From NCBI GenBank assembly GCA_964494985.1, contig CAZBUB010000002.1:69436-133435 (forward strand): DNA of 64,000 nucleotides, given 5' to 3'. The stretch comes from CAZBUB01 sp964494985. GTDB taxonomy: Bacteria; Desulfobacterota; Desulfovibrionia; Desulfovibrionales; Desulfothermaceae. This document shows positions 42,595 to 51,124 of this stretch, piece after piece (the stretch's first letter is position 1; each line of letters opens with the position of its first letter). Both the position numbers and the translations under genes were made by a program. The notes under the pieces were generated by a model. That model was not told the origin of the DNA. It made no database searches and saw only the letters and a program-made list of their open reading frames with translations.

Positions 42595-44766
42595 CTAGTT
42601 ACCAAACAGCTTATCAATTCCTTCCTTCAGCTTCTCTTCGCCCTTTTCCAGCTCTTTTCTACCTCTGTCCATTAGCTCTGATTCCTGCGGCTTTTGACCG
42701 GAGTCTTGCTCCTCCTGGACCTCTTTTAGGACCTGGGCACAGGCGTCAGTCTGGGCAGTATCCCCGGCTAAAATCCCGGCTGCAGCCCCTGCCGGACCCA
42801 GGAGCAGACCGCCCCCCACTCCCTTGCCTATGCTGAGCAGGGTCCTGCCAGGATCCAGAACCATTTTGGGCTGGGCCAGGGTGCCTCCCAGCTTGAAGGG
42901 ATTGGCCAGCTCGCCCAGGCTAAAGCCTATTTTGCCGCTCAGCTTGCCCAGCTGACCTTGTTTGGGGTCCGGGTCCAGGCTGATATCCAGCTCCTCTGTG
43001 CCCAGATCCACTCCGCCCTTGCCCTTGACGGTCATCAGGTCACTGTCCAGGAGCAGGGCCTGGATATCTGCCAGGCCTTTATTGATCTCTATCTGGGTTA
43101 TAAAGCAGTTGATCAAAATCCGTTCTTTTTCCTCTCCTGGATTGAGCAGCCTGAGCAGGCTTTGCTTCAAATCCCCGCCCAGGGCTGAGATATACTTATT
43201 CTTCAGGCTGCCCTGGCCCAGGGCCAGCCCGGCTTCCCCATCCAGGCCGGCCATGATGTCAGCCACAGAAGCTCCGCTGCCCCTGACCTCCAGCTGGGCG
43301 TCCATCTGGCCCTGCATAGTGAATTCCGTATTCAACTGCTCCAGCATCTTGCTCAGATGCAGGCCTGCGATATCTGTCCTGAGCCCCAGCTCCAGGCCGC
43401 TCTGGCTGGAGCTCAATCCTAGATCCGCATCCAGATCCCCCTGGCCCATCTTGGCCTGCAATGGCTTCAGGCGCAGGCTGCCGTCTCTCAGCTCAGCTTG
43501 CATCTGTATATCCTGCATAGCCAGAGCTGGCAGCAGCATCTGATCTACAGAAAGCTGCAGGGAAGCATTAGCCAGATCCAAAAATTCAGCGTTTATGCGC
43601 TGATCCGGGAAGACCCTTTTGGATCCGGAGCCTCCCTGACTGGAGGCCTCCCCTTGGTCCTTTTCCTTTTTCTTATCCTGCTTGGCCTGGTCCTTTTCTG
43701 CAGGCAAAAGCGCAGCCACATCCAGAAGCTTGGAGTCAAGATCAGTCTTGAGCTCCGGCTTGGCCCCGGACAGATCCAGATCCAAACTGCCTTCCAAATC
43801 ACTTTCCCCCAGCCTTAGGTCCAGGTTTGATCCCTGGTAGGCCTGTGCGCCGGTATCCTGAATATTGGCGGAAAGCCGCAATGGATCCTGCAGCCTGAGC
43901 CCCTGGCCCAGCATCTCCTGCAGTGGAGACAGATCCTTGCCCCGGGCTGAAACATCCAGGTCTAGACCCTTTTGGGCCAGGACATCCTGAATCCCGCCAG
44001 TCACGTCCAGCTCCAGGCCAAAGGCCTGAAGGGCTAAATCCAGCTCCCAGAGCTGATCCTCCTGCAGCAGGGACTGGATGGAGCCTACCTTGCCCTGTCC
44101 AGAAAACTGGCAATCCTCATATACACCCTGCAGCTTCAAGCTGATGTCGCTCTGTGGGGAGTCTGTGCTGAGTTCCAGCTCCGGCAGCAAAACATCCATG
44201 GACTCTTGACTTTGCAGGTCCTGGTACACCAGCGATGCTTCCTGGATCCTCATCTTGTATACCGTGAGCTGCGGCAAAGACAGAGCTTCCTGGCCTTCCT
44301 GCTGCTGGGAAGTATCCTTGGCAGCCTCCTCTTGTTGGCTTTCCCCTTCCTGCGCAGGCTTTTGCATCTGGAAATTGAAGCGGTCCTCAGCATCCTTCTC
44401 CACGAGCAATCTGGGCCTGACCAGAATCAGCCTCTTGATCTCCACCTGGCCTTTGAGCAAAGGCCAGAGGGCCACCTGCAGCTCAAACCTCTCCATCTCC
44501 GCCATAGGCTTCTGGCTGGCCCAGGGCGCATTCTCCAGGCTGACCTCCTGCACCACCAGGGAAGGGGACAGGCCGAAATCCAACTCTATATCCCCCTGCA
44601 TGTTGAGCTGCCTGCCGGTTGCATCCAGGACTGCCTGCTCAATCCTGGGCTTCAGATTATTGAAGTCATAGGTGGCCACAATCGCGTAGGCGGCCACCAC
44701 AATCAGCACCAGTAGGCCTACCAGGCCTGCCAGAATCCACTTCCAGGGGAATCCTTTCTCGGACAT
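42595..44766 (-). CDS. AsmA-family inner-membrane protein
   Basis: 723 residues. An N-terminal helix (WILAGLVGLLVLIVVAAYAIV) anchors the protein, followed by the AsmA opening YDFNNLKPRIEQAVLDATGR and LVVQEVSLENAPWAS. The middle is a long repetitive beta-rich region, and the C-terminal part (GNLYL-like, DIMAGLDGEAGLALGQGSLKN) is the AsmA_2 domain. AsmA-like proteins form lipid-transfer bridges between the membranes. A low-complexity Lys/Asp/Gln insert near residue 370 is notable. AAGGAG precedes the ATG. Monocistronic by context, with its own terminator. Confidence 0.87.
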   Translation of the reverse strand: MSEKGFPWKWILAGLVGLLVLIVVAAYAIVATYDFNNLKPRIEQAVLDATGRQLNMQGDIELDFGLSPSLVVQEVSLENAPWASQKPMAEMERFELQVALWPLLKGQVEIKRLILVRPRLLVEKDAEDRFNFQMQKPAQEGESQQEEAAKDTSQQQEGQEALSLPQLTVYKMRIQEASLVYQDLQSQESMDVLLPELELSTDSPQSDISLKLQGVYEDCQFSGQGKVGSIQSLLQEDQLWELDLALQAFGLELDVTGGIQDVLAQKGLDLDVSARGKDLSPLQEMLGQGLRLQDPLRLSANIQDTGAQAYQGSNLDLRLGESDLEGSLDLDLSGAKPELKTDLDSKLLDVAALLPAEKDQAKQDKKKEKDQGEASSQGGSGSKRVFPDQRINAEFLDLANASLQLSVDQMLLPALAMQDIQMQAELRDGSLRLKPLQAKMGQGDLDADLGLSSSQSGLELGLRTDIAGLHLSKMLEQLNTEFTMQGQMDAQLEVRGSGASVADIMAGLDGEAGLALGQGSLKNKYISALGGDLKQSLLRLLNPGEEKERILINCFITQIEINKGLADIQALLLDSDLMTVKGKGGVDLGTEELDISLDPDPKQGQLGKLSGKIGFSLGELANPFKLGGTLAQPKMVLDPGRTLLSIGKGVGGGLLLGPAGAAAGILAGDTAQTDACAQVLKEVQEEQDSGQKPQESELMDRGRKELEKGEEKLKEGIDKLFGN

Positions 44767-44950
44767 GATGAGCTCTCCTTCCCGGGATTTTTAAAGGATG
44801 CAATGAACAGCCCAAAATTCAACCTGGCTTACTATAATACTCTCTGCTGAATTCGCAATCCTCATTTGTAGAACACATGCTCAAGAACACTGCGCTTCAG
44901 GCTGGCCCCTTTTTTTGAGGCTTATTGCCCACTGCCGGCCTAAAAAAACA

Positions 44951-44980
44951 CAAAAAAACCTGCCCTAGGGCAGGTTTTTT
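44951..44980. terminator. Bidirectional intrinsic terminator after greA
   Basis: AAAAAAACCTGCCC-TA-GGGCAGGTTTTTT: a perfect short hairpin with A-tract and T-tract on the two sides, so it can work on both strands. It lies about 30 bases past the greA stop. Confidence 0.88.
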
Positions 44981-45011
44981 GGAGATATCACAATAGGACA
45001 CTCAGCAGTCT

Positions 45012-45506
45012 TCAATCAAAATGCCCTTCAGGAAATCCTATATATTCCACTGAAATAATTTCGTATTCGATTCTGCCCTTGGGAGCTTCAACCACTGCCT
45101 CATCTCCAACCTCCTTGCCCAGCAAGGCCCTGGCCAGAGGAGAATGCACTGACACGCTTTTCTTTTTGTAGTCAGCTTCATCAGGACCCAGCAGAGTAAA
45201 TCTCTTGCGCTCTCCAGTATCCAGGTCTTCTATCTCCACAGTGGCCCCAAAGGCCACCTTCTCGCTTTGCATCTCTTGAATATCAATAACATCACATCTG
45301 GGCAGCCTGGATTCAATGTAGTTGATCCTGGCCTCAAGCATACCTTGACGATCCTTGGCTGCGTCATATCCTGCATTTTCCCGCAGATCCCCTTCTTCCC
45401 GAGCCTCTTTTATAGCCTGGATCACCTCGGGGCGCTCTTTCTTAAGCTCCTCCAGCTCCTGACGAAGCTTTTGAAAACCCTCAACAGAAATCGGAATGCT
45501 CTGCAT
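45012..45506 (-). CDS. greA: Transcription elongation factor GreA
   Basis: GreA restarts backtracked RNA polymerase by stimulating transcript cleavage. The 164 residues start with MQSIPISVEGFQKLRQELEE, the coiled-coil domain. REEGDLRENAGYDAAKDRQG holds the acidic tip (Asp and Glu) that reaches the active site. The C-terminal FKBP-like domain contains SVHSPLARALLGKEVGDEA. AGGAG precedes the ATG. Transcribed alone, with a terminator directly downstream. Confidence 0.96.
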   Translation of the reverse strand: MQSIPISVEGFQKLRQELEELKKERPEVIQAIKEAREEGDLRENAGYDAAKDRQGMLEARINYIESRLPRCDVIDIQEMQSEKVAFGATVEIEDLDTGERKRFTLLGPDEADYKKKSVSVHSPLARALLGKEVGDEAVVEAPKGRIEYEIISVEYIGFPEGHFD

Positions 45507-45673
45507 ATCTTCTCCTGGGCTTGTCAGCCCTCACTTAGCCTTTGCTGTATCAATACAGGCGATTGTCCATGACAAGAAAAAAGCTTAGGTATCTGGCCTT
45601 GAGCTTTGTGTCAAGACTGCCAGGACTCATCCTGGATACCCAAGCCTCATCAACCAACAAAGCGCGTTATGGG

Positions 45674-46135
45674 CTACTCTGAATGATTATTCTCGAAATC
45701 CTGCAAAATAGCCTCAGTCAGACGGTTAATGTTCACATTCTTCCTCCTTGTCCAAAGCTCCATCTCCTTGATCTTATCTCTGCGTTGCCTGGCTAGGGAC
45801 TTGGAAATCAGTGCTGTGTTCTTGCTGTACCCCCATTTTGCCTTGTATTCCGCAGGGCTCAAACCATGTTTGGCAAGATGCAGCTTGTTCAAGACCCTGA
45901 GTTTTTTCCCGCACTCCAAACAGACAACGGTTTTCTCCCGTATAGCCTTGTTCGGGTCAGTTGCAGCAGCCTGAGAGTTCGCTTCTGTCTCAGCTTTGCT
46001 GTTGCTAACCTCTAACAGCCCTTTGAGCTGACTGGACAGCGTATGCAGCATGGAAGCCATCTCTTCTTCGCTCATGCTGCGCACTTTGGCTTGGGCCTTT
46101 ATTATTTGCAAGGCCTCTTGGACATGTTCTTGCAT
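45674..46135 (-). CDS. MucR/Ros-family zinc-finger regulator
   Basis: About 153 residues from the ATG at 46135, chosen for the GGGGGA upstream; the longer opening to 46201 adds unrelated residues. The MucR/Ros domain is intact: CLECGKKLRVLNKLHLAKHG carries the C-x2-C-x9-H-x4-H-type zinc site, followed by LSPAEYKAKWG. Such proteins regulate exopolysaccharide, motility and envelope genes in alphaproteobacteria and occur in several copies in Desulfovibrio-type genomes. It is 162 bases downstream of the ornithine cyclodeaminase-type gene on the same strand; a link to the cyanophycin genes is possible but unproven. Confidence 0.9.
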   Translation of the reverse strand: MQEHVQEALQIIKAQAKVRSMSEEEMASMLHTLSSQLKGLLEVSNSKAETEANSQAAATDPNKAIREKTVVCLECGKKLRVLNKLHLAKHGLSPAEYKAKWGYSKNTALISKSLARQRRDKIKEMELWTRRKNVNINRLTEAILQDFENNHSE

Positions 46136-46296
46136 AAATCTTCCCCCAATATAAAAAAATGAGCAACTACCAATATCAAAACAATCTCTCCAAGGCAACA
46201 CCTAAGTCTGGCTCTGGCCAGGCATACCTGAAATCCCTGTACTGTGACAGAAGGCGGATCAGGTCTGATAGTATCCTGGCCAACATGGAGCAAAAT

Positions 46297-47394
46297 TCAT
46301 TCGGGCAGCAAGCTCCTACTCAAATTCACAATAAAATCCTGGACATTGGTCACCACTGCCACGGTCTGGGTAGAGCCCCGGTTGGCCAGCTTGTCCACGC
46401 TGAACTCAGAAATATCCACAATGTAGAAATAAACCGGCCGCACCCTGCCTTCAGGCAGAATCTTGTAGCTGGGGGTCATATTGCCCACGGCAATGGAATG
46501 CAGCTGGGTGGCCATAGCAATCACTGTGCTGGCCTTTCTGACCTGCAGACGCATGGCATCCTGGGCTGCATACACATCAGCAATCACTTCAGGCAAAGGC
46601 CCATCATCCCGGATGGATCCTGCCAGCACATAGGGTATGCCTTGTTCTTCACAGGTGTACATAATGCCTTCCTTGATGTCCTTCTTGCTGATAGTCTCCC
46701 GTATGCTGCCATAGCTGCGGACCATATTCAGAACATCCAGATGATGGTAGTGTCCATGCGCGACAGGCGCTAGGGTATAAATATCCTGCCCAAGCCCTGT
46801 CTGAAATATAGCCGCCTCCAGATCATGGGTGGCTAGGGCATTGCCTGCCAATAGCGCATGACAGAATCCAGCCCGGATCAGGCCCTGCATGGCTTCCCTG
46901 CTGTCCTTGTCAAAGGCCACTGCAGGACCCAGAACCCAGACTATATAGCCTTGCTCCCGCTCATGGCGCAGGATTTCGTATAAGTCGTCATAACTTCTGG
47001 AAAAAGATGTTTCCCTGGTACCCCGGCTGCGAAAGGAAAACTTGTCCGCACTGCTTTCCCTGGCCCAGGCAAAGCCTTGGGTATGTACAAATACCCCCTG
47101 CTCCCCATTTTCTGTACGCCCCAATACAACCTGGTCCCCCTTCTTGAGCCGCCTGGGCTCGACTACATCCAGCTCTTTCCCGCGCAGCACAAGAACACAG
47201 TCCATACGGCTCTCCTGAGCCAGAATCCAGCCCTCCTGGCCTAAACAGACATACTCTGGATAGTTGGAAGTGGCATGGAAATCATCAGGAGCCAAGCCGT
47301 CCTCAGGGGCTGGCCTGGTCCGGGCAGCAGGCATATGGCTCAAGGGCGGCTGACTGAAATCCGGGGCTCGGTATTCTGGCAAATGAAAAGCCAT
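46297..47394 (-). CDS. LOR/SDH-domain protein, ornithine cyclodeaminase type (TIGR00300-like)
   Basis: 365 residues. APDDFHATSNYPEYV and ESRMDCVLVL begin the LOR/SDH domain. The C-terminal half is the NAD-binding part, with GNMTPSYKILPEGRVRPVY and FYIVDISEFSVDKLANRGS. This is the family of archaeal ornithine cyclodeaminase and of the C-terminal half of cyanobacterial AgrE/ArgZ, which converts ornithine to proline plus ammonia. The N-terminal arginine dihydrolase module of AgrE/ArgZ is absent here. It is 27 bases after cphA on the same strand with AAGGAG upstream, and PutA nearby would consume the proline. Confidence 0.75.
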   Translation of the reverse strand: MAFHLPEYRAPDFSQPPLSHMPAARTRPAPEDGLAPDDFHATSNYPEYVCLGQEGWILAQESRMDCVLVLRGKELDVVEPRRLKKGDQVVLGRTENGEQGVFVHTQGFAWARESSADKFSFRSRGTRETSFSRSYDDLYEILRHEREQGYIVWVLGPAVAFDKDSREAMQGLIRAGFCHALLAGNALATHDLEAAIFQTGLGQDIYTLAPVAHGHYHHLDVLNMVRSYGSIRETISKKDIKEGIMYTCEEQGIPYVLAGSIRDDGPLPEVIADVYAAQDAMRLQVRKASTVIAMATQLHSIAVGNMTPSYKILPEGRVRPVYFYIVDISEFSVDKLANRGSTQTVAVVTNVQDFIVNLSRSLLPE

Positions 47395-47421
47395 GATCTT
47401 GGCTCCTTTTTATTTGCAACA

Positions 47422-50085
47422 TCACAAATTAGCCTGGCTTATGCTGGGGATATCCTCCCTGGCTAGATCCAAATCCAGCTCCTGCTCTTTCAAGGCCTTG
47501 ATCCTGGCAGTCATGGCCTCGATCCTGCCTGTAAAAATACAGATGATGGAGTCCTGCCTGGCTGTTTGCAGGGCCTGTTCCACAGCCTGATCCTCGTCCA
47601 AGATAACCTCTACCAGGGCACTTTTAAGATTGCTCCTGGCCCCGGCCAGGATCAGGTCCATAACCTCCTGACTGTCCCTGCCCCGGGCGTACTCCTCATC
47701 CTTCCAGACTATAACTTGCTGAAAGTATTCAGCAGCTGTCCTGCCGTAATCCTGCAGGTCCTCATCCCTTCTGTCCCCAGTGCCTGCCAAAATAGCCACA
47801 CTCCAGGATCCGCCCAAAGAGGCCACAAACTTACCCATAGCCTCCATGCTGGATGGATTATGGGCATAGTCAATGAGCACCTTGAATCTCTCCAACTCAA
47901 AGACATTCATCCTTCCGGGCAATTGTGCAGATGAAGGCGCGAAGGTCTGCAGCCCGAGACGAATCTCTTCCACCTGCACACCCTGCACATATGCAGCCAA
48001 ACATGCAGCCAGGACGTTCTGGATCTGAAAGGCTGCCTTGCCAAAATAGGTCAGAGGGATGTTGATGACCCTGTCCACCTGCATAGCCCATTCCCCTTTA
48101 CGCAGAATGATATTTCCATCTTCATACAGGGCCACGATCCCCCCTGCTGCACAGTGCTTCCTTATGCTGGGATTTTGGGCATCCATGCTGAACAGGGCCA
48201 CATAGCAGGGCACATTCTCCTGCATGGAGCTGACATGGATATCGTCAGCATTCAGCACAGCATATCCGTCTGGTTGCACATTTTCCGCCACCAATGATTT
48301 GAGACGGGTTAGTTGCTCCAGGGTATGAATGCCACTCAAACCTAGATGATCCGAAGCCACATTGGTCACCACTCCCACATTGCTCAGGTCATAGCCCAGG
48401 CCCGCACGCATCATCCCGCCCCTGGCAGTCTCAAACACCGCATAGTCCACTGTGGGATCCCGCAGCACAAACCTGGCGCTTTCAGGGCCGGAACAGTCCC
48501 CTTTATACAACAGGCGATTCTGGATATAAATGCCATCTGTGGTGGTATAGCCCACCTTTTTCCCGCTTAGCTGCATGATATGTGCAATCAGCCTGATAGT
48601 GGTGGTCTTGCCGTTAGTGCCGGTCACAGAAATAATTGGGATCCGTCCTGGATGCGCTGCTGGGAAGAGCATATCCAACACTGGCTTAGCCACATTCCTG
48701 GGCTGGCCCAGGGTTGGTGAAAGATGCATGCGAAACCCCGGGGCTCCGTTGACTTCAATAATAGCCCCTTGATTTTCATGAATAGGCTCGCTCAGGCTGG
48801 GAGCTATAACGTCTATGCCGCATATATCCAGATCAATGATCCTGGCCACCCGCTCAGCCATGAACACATTATAGGAATGCACCATATCTGTGACATCCTC
48901 TGAAACCCCTCCGGTGCTAAGATTGGCTGTGGTCTTCAGGTATAGTATCCTGCCCTCTGGCAGGACTGAGTCCAGGCCCAGGCCCTCCTGCTGCAGCATG
49001 CGCCTGGTCATGTCATCTACAGTGATTTCTGTGAGCATCTTTTCGTGTCCAAACCCCCGGCGGGGATCCTGATTGACCTCCTGGATCAATTCCTGGATGG
49101 TGGAGGTGCCGTTGCCTATCACATGGGCTGGAGTGCGCTTGGCAGCAGCCACAAAATTATAATGAATAACCAGAAGCCTATAATCCGCTCCAGTTATGCA
49201 CCTCTCCACCAATACCTTCTGGGAATGTTTCCTGGCAGCCTTGAAAGCCACCCTGGCTTCTTCTGTGCTGCAGACATTGATGCTGGCCCCTTGGCCTTGA
49301 TGTCCATCCACCGGCTTGATTACCACCGGAAAATCAAGCCTGGACAAAGCCTTCTGCAAAGCCTTGAGACTTGTAACCACAAATCCGGAAGGGACAGGGC
49401 AGCCATTGTTATAGAGCATGTTTTTGGTTTCTTCCTTGTCATAAGCAATCTCCAGTCCTATGCTGCTGGTTTTGCCTGTCACAGTAGCCTGTATCCGCTG
49501 CTGATGCTTGCCCCAGCCCAATTGCACCAAGGAGTACTGGTTAAGACGCAAAATCGGTATCTGCCTTTTTCCAGCCTCATCTACTATTGAAGCTGTACTA
49601 GGACCAAATCTCTCTTCCTCCCGAATCTGCCTTAGCTTTTGGATGTCCTGTTGCAAATCATAGCTCTGGCCTGCAATCATGGCCTCTACAATGGCAAAAG
49701 CAGCTTTTGCTGCATAATAACCAGCCCGTTCCTGCTCATATGCAAAAACCACATTGTAAACTCCAAGCTCTCCTGCTGATTCACAACGGCCAAACCCGCA
49801 TTGCATGCCAGCTAGAATCTGCAACTCCAAGGCAACATGCTCCATAACATGCCCCATCCAGGTACCTTCCTGCAGTCTTTCCAGGAACCCTCCTGTATAT
49901 CCCCTGGAACATCTATGCTCGACAAGGGAAGGTATCAGTTCCTGCAGTCTTTCAGGAAAGCCCTGGATCAGATTTGATGGATATTCCTCCATCTCTTCCA
50001 GATCAACACGCATCACAATCAGATGATGCCTCCAGTTGGACCAGTAGTTTGGACCCCTTAAGGCCCTGATATCCAAAATTTTCAT
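47422..50085 (-). CDS. cphA: Cyanophycin synthetase
   Basis: CphA polymerises aspartate into a backbone and adds arginine to each side chain, using ATP and no template. The 887-residue length fits CphA1. Residues 1-160 are the N domain (ILDIRALRGPNYWSNWRHHL). The ATP-grasp domain (about 200-470) contains VVIKPVDGHQGQGASIN, VERCITGADYRLLVI and IIEVNGAPGFRMHL. The Mur-ligase-like domain starts near residue 486 with ISVTGTNGKTTTIRLIAHI and continues with IDYAHNPSSMEAM. All active-site motifs I know for this enzyme appear intact. It is divergent from cyanophycinase across 137 bases. Confidence 0.96.
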   Translation of the reverse strand: MKILDIRALRGPNYWSNWRHHLIVMRVDLEEMEEYPSNLIQGFPERLQELIPSLVEHRCSRGYTGGFLERLQEGTWMGHVMEHVALELQILAGMQCGFGRCESAGELGVYNVVFAYEQERAGYYAAKAAFAIVEAMIAGQSYDLQQDIQKLRQIREEERFGPSTASIVDEAGKRQIPILRLNQYSLVQLGWGKHQQRIQATVTGKTSSIGLEIAYDKEETKNMLYNNGCPVPSGFVVTSLKALQKALSRLDFPVVIKPVDGHQGQGASINVCSTEEARVAFKAARKHSQKVLVERCITGADYRLLVIHYNFVAAAKRTPAHVIGNGTSTIQELIQEVNQDPRRGFGHEKMLTEITVDDMTRRMLQQEGLGLDSVLPEGRILYLKTTANLSTGGVSEDVTDMVHSYNVFMAERVARIIDLDICGIDVIAPSLSEPIHENQGAIIEVNGAPGFRMHLSPTLGQPRNVAKPVLDMLFPAAHPGRIPIISVTGTNGKTTTIRLIAHIMQLSGKKVGYTTTDGIYIQNRLLYKGDCSGPESARFVLRDPTVDYAVFETARGGMMRAGLGYDLSNVGVVTNVASDHLGLSGIHTLEQLTRLKSLVAENVQPDGYAVLNADDIHVSSMQENVPCYVALFSMDAQNPSIRKHCAAGGIVALYEDGNIILRKGEWAMQVDRVINIPLTYFGKAAFQIQNVLAACLAAYVQGVQVEEIRLGLQTFAPSSAQLPGRMNVFELERFKVLIDYAHNPSSMEAMGKFVASLGGSWSVAILAGTGDRRDEDLQDYGRTAAEYFQQVIVWKDEEYARGRDSQEVMDLILAGARSNLKSALVEVILDEDQAVEQALQTARQDSIICIFTGRIEAMTARIKALKEQELDLDLAREDIPSISQANL

Positions 50086-50132
50086 AACTGCCTTTAGTTC
50101 TTCGAACCTATTAATTTTGTTGCCTAAAGTTG

Positions 50133-50161
50133 ATTTAACAAAACAAAAAATTCAGCAGCAA
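50133..50161 (-). promoter_or_regulatory. Probable cphA promoter
   Basis: Minus strand TTGCTG (50161-50156), 17-base AT-rich spacer, TTAAAT (50138-50133), with AAAGG just before the cphA ATG at 50085. Both hexamers deviate from consensus. Confidence 0.4.
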
Positions 50162-50188
50162 AGTTGCAATAAACCCTACCATTTCTCC

Positions 50189-50216
50189 TTGCACTCTTCC
50201 AGGGAAGGATTATAAT
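50189..50216 (+). promoter_or_regulatory. Promoter of cphB, placed for a leaderless mRNA
   Basis: TTGCAC (50189-50194), 16-base spacer, TATAAT (50211-50216). The ATG of cphB is at 50223, which is where initiation would be expected. AAGGA at 50205-50209 lies inside the spacer, 13 bases from the ATG, and would act as a ribosome site only if transcription starts further upstream. Confidence 0.5.
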
Positions 50217-50222
50217 CAACTC

Positions 50223-51086
50223 ATGAAAAAAACAAAAGGAATTTTAATTATTATCGGCGGGGATCTTTCCCTGCCCCCGGACATAGAAGATGTAGAGAAC
50301 AACTCAGTTGCAGACATTGCTGCTTCAGAGGGCCAGATCCTGCATAAATTCTGCGGGCTGCTGGCAGGGAACGATTCCCGCATCGAGGTCATCCCTACTG
50401 CCTCCAATGTCCCGGAAGAGATCAGCCAGCGCTACAGCCAGGCCTTCCAAAATCTGGGGTTTGCGAATGTGGGCATCCTGGATATCAGAAACCGGGAACA
50501 AGCTCAGAGTCAGGAGACAATCAGCCGTGTACAAGAAGCTGCTGGCTTTTTGTTCACCGGTGGAGATCAGTTGCGTCTCACTACAATCCTGGGCGGCACG
50601 GATTTCTTGTACGTCTTGCATGAACGGTATTCCCGGGAGCCTGTCCTCTTGGCAGGCACCAGCGCCGGAGCCATGGCCATGTCAGATACCATGATCTATG
50701 AAGGCAGCAGTTTCGAGGCCTTGAAAAAAGGTGGAGTCAAGTTCTGCAGCGGCTTCGGCTTCCTGGATAAGGTCATCATTGACACCCATTTCGTTAAGCG
50801 GGGCCGGATAGGCAGGCTGTTTCAGGCTGTGGCCAGCAATCCCGGCTCCCTGGGCATTGGCCTGGGTGAAGATACAGGCCTGCTCATCATGCAGGGCAAC
50901 ATCCAGGAAGCCATTGGCTCTGGTCTGATCATCATCGTGGACGGCTCCAGCATCAAACACACCAACATGGCCTCCATCAACGAAGGAGAGCTGATATCGA
51001 TTGAGAATCTAAGCGTACATGTCATGGTTCCTGGGGATAAATTTCTCTTGTTTGAGCGCAAGTTCCTGCCTGCCCAGGTTACTTGA
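50223..51086 (+). CDS. cphB: Cyanophycinase
   Basis: CphB, an S51-family serine exopeptidase, cuts cyanophycin into beta-Asp-Arg dipeptides. The 287 residues start KGILIIIGGDLSLP. The family motif FTGGDQLRLTTILGG is at about 111-125, and the nucleophile Ser147 lies in LLAGTSAGAMAMSDTMI. No signal peptide is visible, so it is the intracellular form. It is divergent from cphA, allowing opposite control of synthesis and breakdown, and is followed after 38 bases by an ATP-grasp gene on the same strand. Confidence 0.95.
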   Translation: MKKTKGILIIIGGDLSLPPDIEDVENNSVADIAASEGQILHKFCGLLAGNDSRIEVIPTASNVPEEISQRYSQAFQNLGFANVGILDIRNREQAQSQETISRVQEAAGFLFTGGDQLRLTTILGGTDFLYVLHERYSREPVLLAGTSAGAMAMSDTMIYEGSSFEALKKGGVKFCSGFGFLDKVIIDTHFVKRGRIGRLFQAVASNPGSLGIGLGEDTGLLIMQGNIQEAIGSGLIIIVDGSSIKHTNMASINEGELISIENLSVHVMVPGDKFLLFERKFLPAQVT

Positions 51087-51124
51087 TCCTGATCTCTTCT
51101 AAAAACTAACCATAAGGCACTATT

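Noticed and set aside
46159..46773. 204-codon plus-strand frame opposite the ornithine cyclodeaminase-type gene
   Set aside because: Antisense shadow of a gene with strong domain support; its sequence has no recognisable domain.
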